Assembly (NCBI RefSeq): GCF_002464935.1
Contig: NZ_NBYY01000036.1
Span: forward strand, 1 to 64,000
Reading direction: 5' to 3'
Source of the DNA: Candidatus Enterovibrio escicola
GTDB taxonomy: Bacteria; Pseudomonadota; Gammaproteobacteria; Enterobacterales; Vibrionaceae
Length of the DNA stretch: 64,000 nucleotides
In this document: positions 47,781-57,606 of the stretch, one piece after another
How the letters are laid out: each line of letters begins with the position of its first letter
Position numbering within the stretch: the first letter of the stretch is position 1
Program-made: the position numbers and the translations under genes
The notes under the pieces: model-generated
What the model was told of the DNA's origin: nothing
The model's database searches: none
The model's input: the letters and a program-made list of their open reading frames with translations, nothing else

Positions 47781-48893
47781 GTGCAACAAACTAATGATCC
47801 TTTTTTAGAAATCCGTCCTTTTTTTGACGAAGAAGTCCCTTCTGCATTAAAGCGTATAATTAATGACGATGAATTTATTACTGCCATTCTTAAATATCAT
47901 TATCCACGATTGACTGCTACCGCTTATGGGTTAATTAAACCGTTTATTAAGCAATACTTGCGCTTGAAGTGGAAAAAAGTAACAACAATACGTGATGTTC
48001 AGTTCCATGTTGCAAAATACATGGCATCTATGATCAAAAACACAACAGAAGGACTCTCGGCGAGTGGTTTAAGTAAACTTGATCCACATGAAAGTTATTT
48101 GTTCGTGTCTAATCACCGTGATATTGCCATGGATCCCGCCTTGGTGAATTGGTGTTTGTACCAGAATCAATTTGATACAGTACGCATTGCTATTGGTGAC
48201 AACTTACTTAAGAGACCTTATGCGACAGAACTGATGAAATTGAATAAAAGCTTCATCGTTAAGCGTTCGATAAAAGCCCCTCGTGAATTGATGAAAGCAC
48301 TTACTCAGCTGTCTGCGTATATAAAAATGTCGCTAGATGAAAAGCAGTCAATATGGATTGCACAAAAAGCAGGTCGTGCGAAAAACGGGCATGACAAAAC
48401 AGATCCTGCTATTTTAAAAATGTTTTTTATGGAAGGTCGTCGTCAAAAGTTAGGATTCTCAGATTACGTAGCACAACTTCGTATTGTGCCAGTCACTATT
48501 TCATATGAGAATGATCCGTGTGATGTGACAAAAGCTAACGAATTATATCGAAAAGAAAAAGAAGGCGCCTATGAAAAGAGTGAATTTGAGGACATCGAAA
48601 GTATCATTCAAGGCATTATTGGACAGAAGCGGCGAATACATGTTGCGTTTGGTGATGTGATTAAAAACGGATTAGCAACTCCTGAGTTGCTGGCTACTGA
48701 AATTGACCGCCAGATCTATGAAAACTATTATTTATTCCCATCGAACTATATTGCTGCTGGTTATGAACATAATTCAGTGACGGATAAAGAACGTAAGCAG
48801 TTTGCTATCAAGTTATTAGCACTACCAAAAGGTATCGCCGACATTGTTCGTGGGATGTATGCGGAACCAACGGATAAGAAAGTCGACATTTAA
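47781..48893 (+). CDS. PlsC-like glycerol-phosphate acyltransferase family protein
   Basis: A 370-residue protein with an acyltransferase core. The block YLFVSNHRDIAMDPALVNW (about 106-124) is the catalytic NH...D box, here His112 with Asp114/Asp118 rather than the strict HX4D spacing. Further conserved blocks are AIGDNLLKRPYATELMKLNKSFIVKRS (acceptor pocket) and IWIAQKAGRAKNGHDKTDPAILKMFFMEGRR. It probably acylates lysophospholipid or a related lipid at the inner membrane. It is larger than PlsC (245 aa) and lacks clear membrane segments, so the substrate is uncertain. It starts at GTG 47781, with GGAGA 12 bases upstream. It is monocistronic; a terminator-like hairpin follows. Confidence 0.8.
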   Translation: MQQTNDPFLEIRPFFDEEVPSALKRIINDDEFITAILKYHYPRLTATAYGLIKPFIKQYLRLKWKKVTTIRDVQFHVAKYMASMIKNTTEGLSASGLSKLDPHESYLFVSNHRDIAMDPALVNWCLYQNQFDTVRIAIGDNLLKRPYATELMKLNKSFIVKRSIKAPRELMKALTQLSAYIKMSLDEKQSIWIAQKAGRAKNGHDKTDPAILKMFFMEGRRQKLGFSDYVAQLRIVPVTISYENDPCDVTKANELYRKEKEGAYEKSEFEDIESIIQGIIGQKRRIHVAFGDVIKNGLATPELLATEIDRQIYENYYLFPSNYIAAGYEHNSVTDKERKQFAIKLLALPKGIADIVRGMYAEPTDKKVDI

Positions 48894-48910
48894 ACATGAC
48901 TAATCCTTAT

Positions 48911-48940
48911 AAAAGCTTGCTAAAACCTGCAGCTTTTTTA
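48911..48940 (+). terminator. Intrinsic terminator candidate after the acyltransferase gene
   Basis: AAAAGCT (48911-48917) pairs with AGCTTTT (48931-48937), extended inward by GC/GC with one bulge, and a run of six T follows (48934-48939). It lies 18 bases after the stop codon. Confidence 0.55.
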
Positions 48941-48944
48941 GCTT

Positions 48945-49560
48945 TAAGTCTATAACTCTCAAGACTGATCTGAACCATATGAGAATAATGTAATAGCCGG
49001 TCGAGTAAGACCGATAAGGTTGTATCATTGGAGGACGTATTCTACCAGTGTGAGACTAGTAAGTTACTGGTCACGATAATACTGCCTTCTTCATAGCGTT
49101 TGGTAATGACGTTTAAGAATAAATTAGTTTTTCCTATTTCCAAGGGTGAAATATCCAATTTTATCGACGATAAGAAGTTTTAGATCCAGTACGTTCTTTT
49201 TGGGTCGTGTGTTCAATAGCTGATTTCCGTCTAGAAAATGAATTATTTCGTGGATTAAAAATCCTTATTTAAGGTATATGATATCTGCAGTAGTCGACAG
49301 CTGTGTTACCTGTTATACCAACGAATCATTCAATTTATTGAATACATAACCTCCTTTTGAGATAGATTTACAATTGACCTTATATCTTGGTGGTTGCTAG
49401 TTGCAACATCGAATCTGAGGCTGTAATGAACATGTTGTCCTTCATTTTTGAACGACCCTGCTGGTAAGATTCATGGCAAGGTGGCTTTTGCCAACACAAC
49501 TTGTTTCAATCAGGACAACATTCTACTTTCTTGCTATGAAGGAAAATTCCGTGAATTCTC
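48945..49560 (-). pseudogene. istB: IS21 istB (ATPase helper) remnant, split by a MITE
   Basis: Minus strand C-terminal part (48945-49194): LDISPLEIGKTNLFLNVITKRYEEGSIIVTSNLLVSHW-stop-NTSSNDTTLSVLLDRLLHYSHMVQISLESYRLKAKKA, the DnaC-like helper of IS21. N-terminal part (49352-49560): VVLAKATLP and related Walker-A-region pieces in broken frames. A 149-bp MITE (49203-49351) sits between, with an 8-bp near-duplication of the target. No istA was recognised nearby. Confidence 0.75.
49203..49351. repeat. MITE, second full copy, inserted in istB
   Basis: Left end GGTCGTGTGTTCAATAGCTG, right end CAATTTATTGAATACATAACC less its last base pair match to the 1617 copy; the internal TTTCCGTCTAGAAAAT and GATATCTGCAGTAGTCGACA are shared. 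It is flanked by TCTTTTTG (49195-49202) and TCCTTTTG (49352-49359), a 7/8 target duplication. Confidence 0.72.
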
Positions 49561-49854
49561 AAAGTTAAAATTTTGGTATGATACTCTTTCAAGCTAAGCG
49601 CTTATATGCTTATTCATCTCTTAGGCGGTAAACTTAAAGCCATGTTATTTTAACGTCGCTACCAACGGGGTAATTAACCTCAGATCTATATAAGTGCGTC
49701 TTTTTTAGGCTGAGTGGTTTTAAAGCTAAGATTCTTTAGTTGATCAAAGACTATCTTGATAATAAAGGCCTCGATCAGGTGAAATGAACAACCTAGAGTA
49801 AACCTAGCCAGACTGAAGTACACTCTCCGTATCCTCTTTTATATGGAGATATGC
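49561..49854 (-). mobile_element. IS debris incl. divergent IS982-type right end
   Basis: 49677-49770 begins AACCTCAGATCTATATAAGT and continues with TAGGCTGAGTGGTTTTAAAG and TTGATCAAAGACTATCTTGA, matching the divergent IS982 type (10856, 33251). The rest is unassigned. Confidence 0.5.
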
Positions 49855-50145
49855 ATGACCAATAAATAGTTAAATGAAAAAACTCAGTTTTATATTGAAC
49901 AATAATTTGTTGAGGGAGATTCCTTTAGCCATATTTATAGAACACTGGGCTATACTCACTATATTCTCAGCCGAGAAATAAAACACTATATTCCAGATAA
50001 CTCTCACGGCGTGTACTCTCATCGCTTTGCATCAAAAACAGACTAAAGAAACTAACTCCAACGCCATGAACTGGATGGCGCTCAGTAACATTTCAGAGAG
50101 AACTAAGATATTCACTCATGAGCGTCTCAGTAAATATATGTCACC
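49855..50145 (+). pseudogene. IS30-family transposase N-terminal fragment
   Basis: LNEKTQFYIEQ, IYRTLGYTHYILSREIKHYIPDNSHGVYSHRFASKTD and HERLSKYMSP in shifting frames, matching 6870-7150. It ends exactly at the Tn3-type left terminus. Confidence 0.65.
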
Positions 50146-50181
50146 TTAGGGGTAGACAGGGAATTAGTAAATTATCCTACG

Positions 50182-53103
50182 CTAAGGGCTTGGCCAACGG
50201 TACTCTCCAGTTAATGCAATGTGCTCCCAGCCCAAGGGCGATATATGCTGAAGAAGCTTGTCATCAACCTCTATACCTTGTTTTCTAAGGGTTTCTACTG
50301 CTTTTTCTAAGTAGATTGTATTCCAAAGAACAATTGCCGCTGTGACTAGATTTAAGCCGCTGGCGCGGTAGCGCTGTTGCTCAAAACTACGGTCTCTAAT
50401 TTCACCCAGTTGGTTAAAGAAAACGGCACGTGCAAGCGCATTACGAGCTTCACCTTTGTTTAAACCTACTTAGACTCGTCGTCTGAGCTCCGGACTTTGA
50501 ATCCACTCCAGCATGAATAACGTATGCTCAAGCCGCCCAAACTTCCTTAGCGCGAGTGTTAGATCGTTTTGCCTCGGGTAACTTCCTAGCTTGCGCAAGA
50601 TTAGAGACGCGGTCACAGATCCCTATCTAATTGATGAGGCAAGCCTTAATATGTCATCCCAATAGTCTTCGATGAGTTTAATGTTGAGTTTCTGACCTAT
50701 CATTGATGATAATGCTGGAAGATCCTTTAAAATCGAGGCTGAAACAAATAGCCGCTTATCATTTAGATCTCTTATCCTTGGGGCAAAGCGAAAGCCAAGT
50801 AAATGGGTTAGCGCAAAGACATGATCAGTAAACCCAGCCGTATCGGTATAGTGTTCCTCTATTCTGAGTTCAGATTCATGATAGAGAAGCCCGTCTAACA
50901 CGTGGGTAGAATCACGTATTGCAGTGCTAATATTTTGAACATAGTAAGGCGCGTATTAGTCAGATATATGAGTATAAATCTGTGAACCTGCTTTTTGACC
51001 ATATTTAAGATTAACCCGTCCACCGTAACTACCACGAGCACCAACCTTAAAATTTTGGCCGTCAGATGACGATGTGGTGCCATCCCTCCAAACGTCAGAA
51101 TATGGGTGACGTGACTGAAAATTAACTATCTCAGCTAACGCCTCCGAGTACGTTTCATCTCTGACATACTAGGCTTGAAGCCAAGCTAGCTTAGAATAAG
51201 TGGTGCCAGGGCAGGCCTCAGACATTTTGCTTAAACCTAAGTTAATAGCATCTGCCAAAACCGTAGTCAGTAGCGATGTTCTGTCGGGCGCTTCTTTGCC
51301 TGTTTTTAAGTGGTTAAACTGCTTCGTAAAGTCTGACCGCTGGTCAACCTCTGCCAACAAGTCAGTGATTTTACTGTGTGGCAAAAGCCCTACAACCTTT
51401 GAAGCTAGAAGTTCGGTCTCATACGGAACAAAGCGTTTGAGCGATGAGACCCGCAAACCACTTTCAGAGATTGAGGCATCCGGTAAGTCACCCTTAGAAG
51501 CTAAGTTATTGATAGTTCCTGAGTTTTTGTTGAGTGTCAATAATCGCTCCTCAAGATAGCTTTCGCATCGAGGATCAATACTAACAGGTAAGGATCGGTT
51601 CTTTTCTAGATTACGATATTCTGCTAGAGGCATCATATAATCATCAAAGTCCTTGAATTAACGCGAACCGATAATGTAAATATCCCCTGATTGTAATGCG
51701 GCTTTCAATTGAGTTAACGCGCATATTTCATAGTAGTGTCTGTCGATAAGACCGTTGATTAATACCAACGGTTTCCAGCGTTTAGGAATAAATTTTAACG
51801 GGGCATTGCTCGGCACACTACGTGTGTTTTCATTATTCATCTGCTGTATTGTTTTTATTGCTTGCAGCAAATCAGAGGCTGATGGTGCCGCCTTTAAATT
51901 GAGAATATTCAACATGGCCGGTGTATAGCGCCGTAATGTTCGATAGCCGTCGGCTACAAAGTGCAAAACATCATAGTTGTTGCTAGTAGTAAGTTGTGTG
52001 GCCTTGCCAACGCTATTTTTAAACTGGCTCCAGGGCATTACATTTTCTATTGCATCAAATGGGTTCATCCCTTCCCGTTTAGCCGTGATCAGTGCTTGCC
52101 CTATTTTCTGGAACTGATTGAGCTGGTGATGAATATCTTTTGACGACTGCTATAGCTTCTCTGTTTGCGTTCGTTTTGCTTTATTGAAAATCTGGTTAAT
52201 AAAGCGATCATGTAAATCTACTATCTGATCTATCAGGGTTGCGCGAGCCTCAACTGCAATTGCAGCTAACGTGGCATAGCGTCTGTTCGATTCGAATTTT
52301 GACAAATCCTTAGTCGTCATCTTCCCTCCCTCACGGGAGATTTTTAACAATCGATTTTGATGTATAAGTCGGCCTAAGCCATCAGGCAAATCAAGACCTT
52401 CAACGACGGAAAGTCGTTCTATGTGTAATAAGATATGTTTTGTATTTGCCTTCAATGGAGGTTGGCGCAGCTATACTAGTGTCGAAGTATGAGTTTTATC
52501 ATGATGATCTAATAAACTGTTTAATGCTGTTTTTTGATTTTTAGTCAGTGCATTTGTAAGTGTCGAATAAACCCGCTTGCGTCCAGCAGTTAATGATTTA
52601 ATACAAACACGCTCAATGACCGAAATCGAGGGAACCAAAACTCCCTTTTGGCGAAGCCAAATAACCATGGCTCTAGCCAGTTCTATGCCTTTATCAGTTC
52701 GAGTTGCTAGCTCTGTTAAGTATTCAGTTACTCTTTCTCGGAGAACTGTTGTAAATGGAGTTAAATCGAAAAATTCATATAATTCCTTAAAGTGCTCCCA
52801 TCGAGTCGTTGGTTGTTCACTGTAATCGTGCCACTTACTCACATCGATCTTAAGATTCTTGGCCACCATCGTAACTAAATTTGCGTTAGGCATTACACCA
52901 ACTTCGATTACTGCACCAGTATAATCGAGATAACAAAGCTGAAGGGAAAACCCAAGTTTGTTTGCATCACCTCCTCGTTTATCGATGAGATCTTTTTCTT
53001 TCTGTGTGAATGACGTTAACCGAATTAGCGTCGATTCATCGCCCGGAATACTTTTTAGCTCCTCACGCTCTAGTTGAGTTAACAATGGTTGTTTGCGTGG
53101 CAT
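50182..53103 (-). pseudogene. tnpA: Tn3-family transposase TnpA with seven in-frame stops
   Basis: One frame runs 974 codons from ATG 53103 to TAG 50182, ending inside the terminal repeat as is usual. N-terminal MPRKQPLLTQLEREELKSIP; catalytic region with [67 protein letters not shown], and [36 protein letters not shown]. Internal stops are TAG at 52471, 52150, 51169 and 50623, and TAA at 51658, 50956 and 50470 (lowest coordinate of each). No frameshift occurs. From the family pattern each stop replaces Gln or Trp (for example SDQYAP, RQGSV, RVQVGLNKGE, QAWYVRDE). Confidence 0.9.
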
Positions 53104-53230
53104 GCAGACTTTCCTCTATTGTAAAAACGTTCGTTTGTGCAACGGTTATTAACGCAAGGCAGAATAAAGGTTTGCGCGTTGCACAAATATATTGCAAGAT
53201 AAAAACAAATAGCAATAGGTTATCGCAACA
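53104..53230. promoter_or_regulatory. Probable res site / divergent promoter of the Tn3-type element
   Basis: The gap between divergent tnpA and tnpR contains several related inverted motifs, e.g. TTTGTGCAACGGTTATTAACG (cut here), GCGTTGCACAAATATATTGC and AGCAATAGGTTATCGCAACA. They resemble resolvase subsites. The placement is as expected; subsite boundaries are not defined. Confidence 0.5.
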
Positions 53231-53786
53231 ATGAAATGTGGTTACGCACGAATATCAACTCAAGATCAAGACACCCAAGTACAGGTAGCAGCGCTCAAGA
53301 GCGCTGGGTGCAAACTGGTCTTCGAGGAACAAGCCTCTGGCGGCCGCTCTGGAATCGACCTGAGTTACACCGTCTGCTTGAGCAATTGCGCCTCGGTGAT
53401 ACGGTGGTAGTTTGGAAACTAGACCGACTATCGCGGTCGTTAAAAGATTTACTAACAATCTTAGAAAAATAGAAATTGCTGGAGCGACCTTTTTGAGTCT
53501 CACAGAATCAATCGATACCTAAGCCCCTGCTGGACGTATGATGATGCAGATAGTGGGTTCGTTTGCTGAATTTGAACGAGCTATGCTTCGAGAACGTACA
53601 AAAAATGGTCTAGATGCCGCCAGAAAAGAAGGGCGAGTTGGTGGGTGTCGGCCGAAACTAACCAAACAACAGCAAGACGAAATAGTCTCATTGGTTACGT
53701 CTGGTAAAAAAACAGGCGCTAATGCGGCCAGGTTGTTTCAAGTACATCCGTCTACAGTTAGTCGTCTTTTAGCAAAAGACAAATAA
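53231..53786 (+). pseudogene. tnpR: Tn3-family resolvase TnpR, frameshifted
   Basis: Three segments in three frames: KCGYARISTQDQDTQVQVAALKSAGCKLVFEEQASGGRSG (from ATG 53231; the catalytic Ser is in YARIS), RPELHRLLEQLRLGDTVVVWKLDRLSRSLKDLLTILEK (to 53472), and IEIAGATFLSLTESIDT-stop-APAGRMMMQIVGSFAEFERAMLRERTKNGLDAARKEGRVGGCRPKLTKQQQDEIVSLVTSGKKTGANAARLFQVHPSTVSRLLAKDK (to 53786). Two frameshifts (near 53355 and in the A-run at 53464) and one TAA. The helix-turn-helix end is intact. Confidence 0.88.
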
Positions 53787-53917
53787 ATTTTACCTGTACC
53801 ATCCCCGAACTTTTAAAAAAGTTAGGTTTTAAGGTTGGCGATTGAAGAGAAAGTACGTGTTATTTTGTGTTTTTTAATCCTTAACGTAGGATAATTTACT
53901 AATTCCCTGTCTACCCC

Positions 53918-53959
53918 CTTGAGGTTAACTGGTTACCGAGCACGATAGGGCGCTGATTG
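53918..53959. other. Short spacer between Tn3-type and IS30 remnants
   Basis: No feature recognised. Confidence 0.3.
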
Positions 53960-54605
53960 AAAGCACTATTTACCTATATATATGGCATGACAGGGATAAT
54001 GGAAGGGCGTTATACAAGGATTTTCCTCATCATGGTAAGCTCTATAAAATGAAGATGAATAGCGGAGATAAGGAAAAGATAAAAAACCGAGTTGGCATTG
54101 AGAAACTCCCTGCTATTTCTGACTACAAGGCCGTGTTTTGTCATTTCGAGATTGCCACTGTCGTTGGGACTTGGCACAAGTATTTCCGGCTTATCGTGGT
54201 TAATAAAGCAAATAAGTTCTGCTGAAATCAGAAAGATGCTCAATAAGCAAGTGCGAACTCTAGTGGAAACATTTATTGAAATTATAAATTCCACCTTCTA
54301 TGACTTCAAAACCCACACGTCAAACAACAGTACAGAGTTAACCGATTATGAGGAGATTGCTGCAATTACAGATGGTGATTTCTATTTTGCCAGATCTTAT
54401 CGGTCAAATGATCGAGGTCTAAATAAGCATAATAATGATCTGATAATGAGATTTTTATCCAAAGAAAGGGATTCCAACGAGGTCAGTAATTAAGAAATTG
54501 TCAAGATAAAAAATATCCTTAACATACGTGATAGAGAGAGTCTTGGGTATAGTTCTCTTAACGATGTCTTTTTAGAATATTGGAGGGCAGATTTAGATAT
54601 AATAC
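53960..54605 (+). pseudogene. IS30-family transposase, C-terminal two-thirds
   Basis: WHDRDNGRALYKDFPHHGKLYKMKMNSGDKEKIKNRVGIEKLPAI, then KAVFCHFEIATVVGT (first catalytic region), then in another frame ISSAEIRKMLNKQVRTLVETFIEIINSTFYDFKTHTSNNSTELTDYEEIAAITDGDFYFARSYRS (54215-54410), and ERDSNEVSN-stop-EIVKIKNILNIRDRESLGYSSLNDVFLEYW to the C-terminus. At least one frameshift and two stops. Confidence 0.75.
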
Positions 54606-54611
54606 CTATGT

Positions 54612-55555
54612 AACCTCAGATCTGCATAAGCGCTTGCTTATTAAACCGAGTCATCTTGATACTCGGTTTTTTTGGTTGAAATTAATAAGTGATGAGCCAC
54701 GCCAGCAAGTTGCTCATAAAGCTGATAGAATTACGGTGCCGAGAATGCTCGATTTGGAAGATGTTTTTAGTTGGTTAAAAACGATTTCAATAATAAATCG
54801 TTTCTGGAGCATCAGGGGATCCTAAATTTTCATCACTTTGAATTTTATATTTTTTATACTCGATATTAGTATCACTCCCTTGTCTGTAAGTTCCCGCTTA
54901 AATGGACTAGATATGTAACCTTTATCTCCATATAAATACCCTAAAGCTCGTCAGCTATTTCAAATACAGGCTTTCTATCTCCACGTTACCCTTGATCATT
55001 TATAATAAGGTGTAATTTGAAGCCGTAAAATCACCCCATCGTTCCTTTTCCTCACTTCGAGGTACCTTTAAAAACCTAATGTCTGAGAATGCGTAGATTG
55101 TGATAAACCTGTAGCTTGGACGAATCAACGAAGCTAATCCCTGTCGACCTCACCTGACGGTAAGTGCAGTAAGAGCAAAGTGGGACAAAAACACATTGCA
55201 TGGGCTTGAGCATTCGCGTGTAACTGACTAATTCAGGAAATTCATTGGTGAGATAGCGGCAAACAAAGTGGATGTAATAGGTTTTAAAGTCTTGATATTA
55301 TGATTGATGGAAGGCTATCACTATCGTTATCAGTTCTCTAACTGAGAGGCGAGAAGGTTTGTTTCTTTGTTTAACACCGGAAGAAATTAGGTGTTTTTTC
55401 CATGCAGGGAGGAAAGTCTGGCAGAAGTCGTCGACATCGACGAAAACAGCATTTAAATTATTCAGGATAAAGTCCTATTATGATTGATGTTTTAATTCAA
55501 ACAATCAGATCGCGACTTGATCCGTTAGTTCATTTCTTATTGCACAACTCAGGTT
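54612..55555 (-). mobile_element. IS982-family copy, degenerate
   Basis: Termini AACCTCAGATCTGCATAAG (54612) and CAACTCAGGTT (55555). Minus-strand transposase blocks are recognisable throughout ([41 protein letters not shown]) but heavily decayed, with a deletion in the VNVDDRK region. Confidence 0.8.
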
Positions 55556-55866
55556 AATTAAAAAATTGGCATCGAAATAGGTAACGGACGACACCGCAGT
55601 GATAATTTATTTATTGATGCCAAACAAAAAACATGTTCATCCTATTAAGGAAAATAAGGGTCGAAAGTTTACCCATGATTAAGATGATATCAAACGCTTT
55701 GGATACAGAGATTTACTTTCCCTACCTTTACTTTTCAGGGGAGCAAGGGAAAAATGAAAATGCTAATGCTCTTTTGAGACAATACGTAAAGAAAGGGTCA
55801 TATTTAAGAAGGGTCACCGATGAAGAGATTAACTTCACTGAAGTAATGATCAATTATCAACCTTAG
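55556..55866 (+). pseudogene. IS30-family transposase C-terminal fragment
   Basis: 55633-55866 reads ISNALDTEIYFPYLYFSGEQGKNENANALLRQYVKKGSYLRRVTDEEINFTEVMINYQP, the IS30 C-terminal block (SWERGxNENxNGLLRQYFPKGxDF). Upstream IGIEIGNGRHRSDNLF is another broken piece. Confidence 0.7.
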
Positions 55867-56148
55867 AAAGGTTTAAGTAGCCTATCATCTTTTCTAAAGA
55901 AATGGCATCTTCAGCTTAATTGGAAAGTATCTCATTTCGGACTTAAATTCAGATCTAGGTGATAGAATAGCAACTCTCTTCTCTATTTCCAGAAATAGCT
56001 AGTCTCCCAAGTTTTAGTTGGAATAACTATAATTTTCTTGATAGCTGAGAAATGATGTCAAGAAGTAATCTAGAAAGAATCATCTATTCAATAAATTGCT
56101 CTTTCCGTCTAACGTGCTTATTTAATACCTGTCCTGGGACAACGCCCG
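55867..56148. other. Downstream flank of the cellulose operon, with a MITE scrap
   Basis: TATTCAATAAATTGCTCTTT and CCGTCTA (56084-56110) match the MITE left end; the rest is unassigned. No intrinsic terminator was seen after the operon's last gene. Confidence 0.4.
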
Positions 56149-57606
56149 TTAAGAGTTGTATTGCCTACACTCGCCACTTTGTTTCATTAATCCACATTTA
56201 ATAATCATATATGAACGTTGATATTCGTCATTATATGGAAAGGCTTCCGCCAACTTAGTATATTCTCTAAACGCCTCAACTTTGCGGTTACTGTTGTAAA
56301 GTGACCATGCCTTAATTTCGGTCAATTTTATATCTTTCCCGTATTTTTTTATATACTCATCAATATGATAGACAGTGGTAGCAAATGTCTCAGCCTCAAA
56401 TGCGTTATAAATATGTTTTAGAGCAATCTTTTTGCCTATCGCCCCGCGTATCTTTTCACTATCAATCTGCATTGCGTGCACTTGTGCTTTATTTGAGAAC
56501 CCTGATTTTTCTAACGATAACACATAACCATATTGGATTAAATCCCATTCAGGATCGCTAGGGGACATCAAACTCACTGCAATTTCAAATTCTATCACTG
56601 CTGACATTGGGCGTTCTAATTCATATAACTTCCATCCTTTCAATGCATAATCAGATGCAGTGAATGATTGATGTTTATCTAACATTTTTAAACAGTGAGC
56701 GGCAGATTTTTTACAAGACAAGTCATCTTTTGCACCAGTATCAAAATCCATCGACACGATAGATGGGTATTTTTCTGACCATTTTGTAAGGTTTAAATCC
56801 AACTGTTCCCATTTCTCCATCCTTTCAAGACTCAGCAGTTTTCCTTCGATGCGCTTAGCAGTGGCCCCCGACCAATCAATCGAGTGCTCAAACCATTCAA
56901 CAGCATTCTCAGCATCATCATTATTTAGAAATTTCCATCCAATTAATTCTGCAGATTTTGCATCCTTATCCTTTAACACAGATTTTCCAATTCGATGTAA
57001 TTCACGGTTTGAAACCGAATATTTAGCAAGCCGAGCAAGCGCAATATCGCGTTCCATTTTTTCACCTTTCTCTGGGTCATAACCGTCAGAACCTCGATAT
57101 AGACTTAGAATATCTCTCGATGCACGGTGACTGGACCATGTTATCAACTTTTGGGTGGTGCTCAATTCGTGTCCTATACAGTCGTTCAATATAAGTTGAT
57201 ATTTTTCTTTGGCAAGAGGTCCATAGCCAGTAGATACTTCATTTTGTAAATCAAGCCATACCCACTGAATTCGTGCGCAATTCGACCACTCAGGATATTG
57301 GCTAATCAGCTCATTACTATCTATATAGTGTCCATTTTTTACGTAAGATGTTAATAGAGATAATGATTTCTGATATTTAATTTCCTTGGTAAGGTTAGGT
57401 GAAACATCTAACTCGGATACTGCGGATTGAGCCGCTTTCCAACCGTGTTCATTGAGTACCACCCAATACGGTGATTCATCAAATTCAGTTCTCACTTCGT
57501 TCGACAACTCAATTACGATACGGTCATCAAACACAGTAACTTCATCATGTTCTTGAGTGGAGACAGACGTAGCAAATATAACCGAGAGTAATATTGTTTT
57601 GTTCAT
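56149..57606 (-). CDS. TPR-like periplasmic protein of the cellulose operon (BcsK-like)
   Basis: A 485-residue, mostly alpha-helical protein with a short N-terminal hydrophobic segment (MNKTILLSVIFATSVST), probably a signal peptide. Repeated helix pairs such as AENAVEWFEHSI, YALKGWKLYELERPMSAVIEFEIAV and IKAWSLYNSNRKVEAFREYTKLAEAFP fit TPR repeats spread over residues 170-470. It occupies the place of BcsC, but BcsC is over 1,000 residues and ends in an outer-membrane barrel, which is absent here. In type III cellulose operons a TPR protein, BcsK, follows bcsZ; this protein fits that role. Its ATG overlaps the bcsZ stop by four bases. It ends at a normal stop, with no barrel remnant downstream. 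Confidence 0.65.
   Translation of the reverse strand: MNKTILLSVIFATSVSTQEHDEVTVFDDRIVIELSNEVRTEFDESPYWVVLNEHGWKAAQSAVSELDVSPNLTKEIKYQKSLSLLTSYVKNGHYIDSNELISQYPEWSNCARIQWVWLDLQNEVSTGYGPLAKEKYQLILNDCIGHELSTTQKLITWSSHRASRDILSLYRGSDGYDPEKGEKMERDIALARLAKYSVSNRELHRIGKSVLKDKDAKSAELIGWKFLNNDDAENAVEWFEHSIDWSGATAKRIEGKLLSLERMEKWEQLDLNLTKWSEKYPSIVSMDFDTGAKDDLSCKKSAAHCLKMLDKHQSFTASDYALKGWKLYELERPMSAVIEFEIAVSLMSPSDPEWDLIQYGYVLSLEKSGFSNKAQVHAMQIDSEKIRGAIGKKIALKHIYNAFEAETFATTVYHIDEYIKKYGKDIKLTEIKAWSLYNSNRKVEAFREYTKLAEAFPYNDEYQRSYMIIKCGLMKQSGECRQYNS

Larger units (their letters stand above)
50149..53917. mobile_element. Tn3-family transposon with 38-bp terminal repeats, no cargo
   Basis: Left GGGGTAGACAGGGAATTAGT (50149) and right ACTAATTCCCTGTCTACCCC (ending 53917) are the outer parts of 38-bp inverted repeats that differ at one position. 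Between them lie tnpA (minus), a res-like gap and tnpR (plus), diverging as in the Tn3 subgroup. The flanking pentamers CCTTA and CTTGA do not match, so the target duplication is lost or the flank has been rearranged. Both genes are broken. Confidence 0.9.

Noticed and set aside
50895-51083. 62-aa ORF in the tnpA region
   Set aside because: It is in the wrong frame; the tnpA frame continues through this stretch with one TAA.
50182-53103. Stop-codon reassignment as the explanation of the tnpA stops
   Set aside because: Both TAG and TAA are involved, and intact housekeeping genes end with them (pntA with TAG; mntH and gcvP with TAA) without internal stops.
53236-53472. ORF of 78 aa beginning MWLRTNINSRSRHPS
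   Set aside because: Only its second half is genuine resolvase sequence; the first half is the wrong frame of tnpR. Annotated as part of the tnpR pseudogene.
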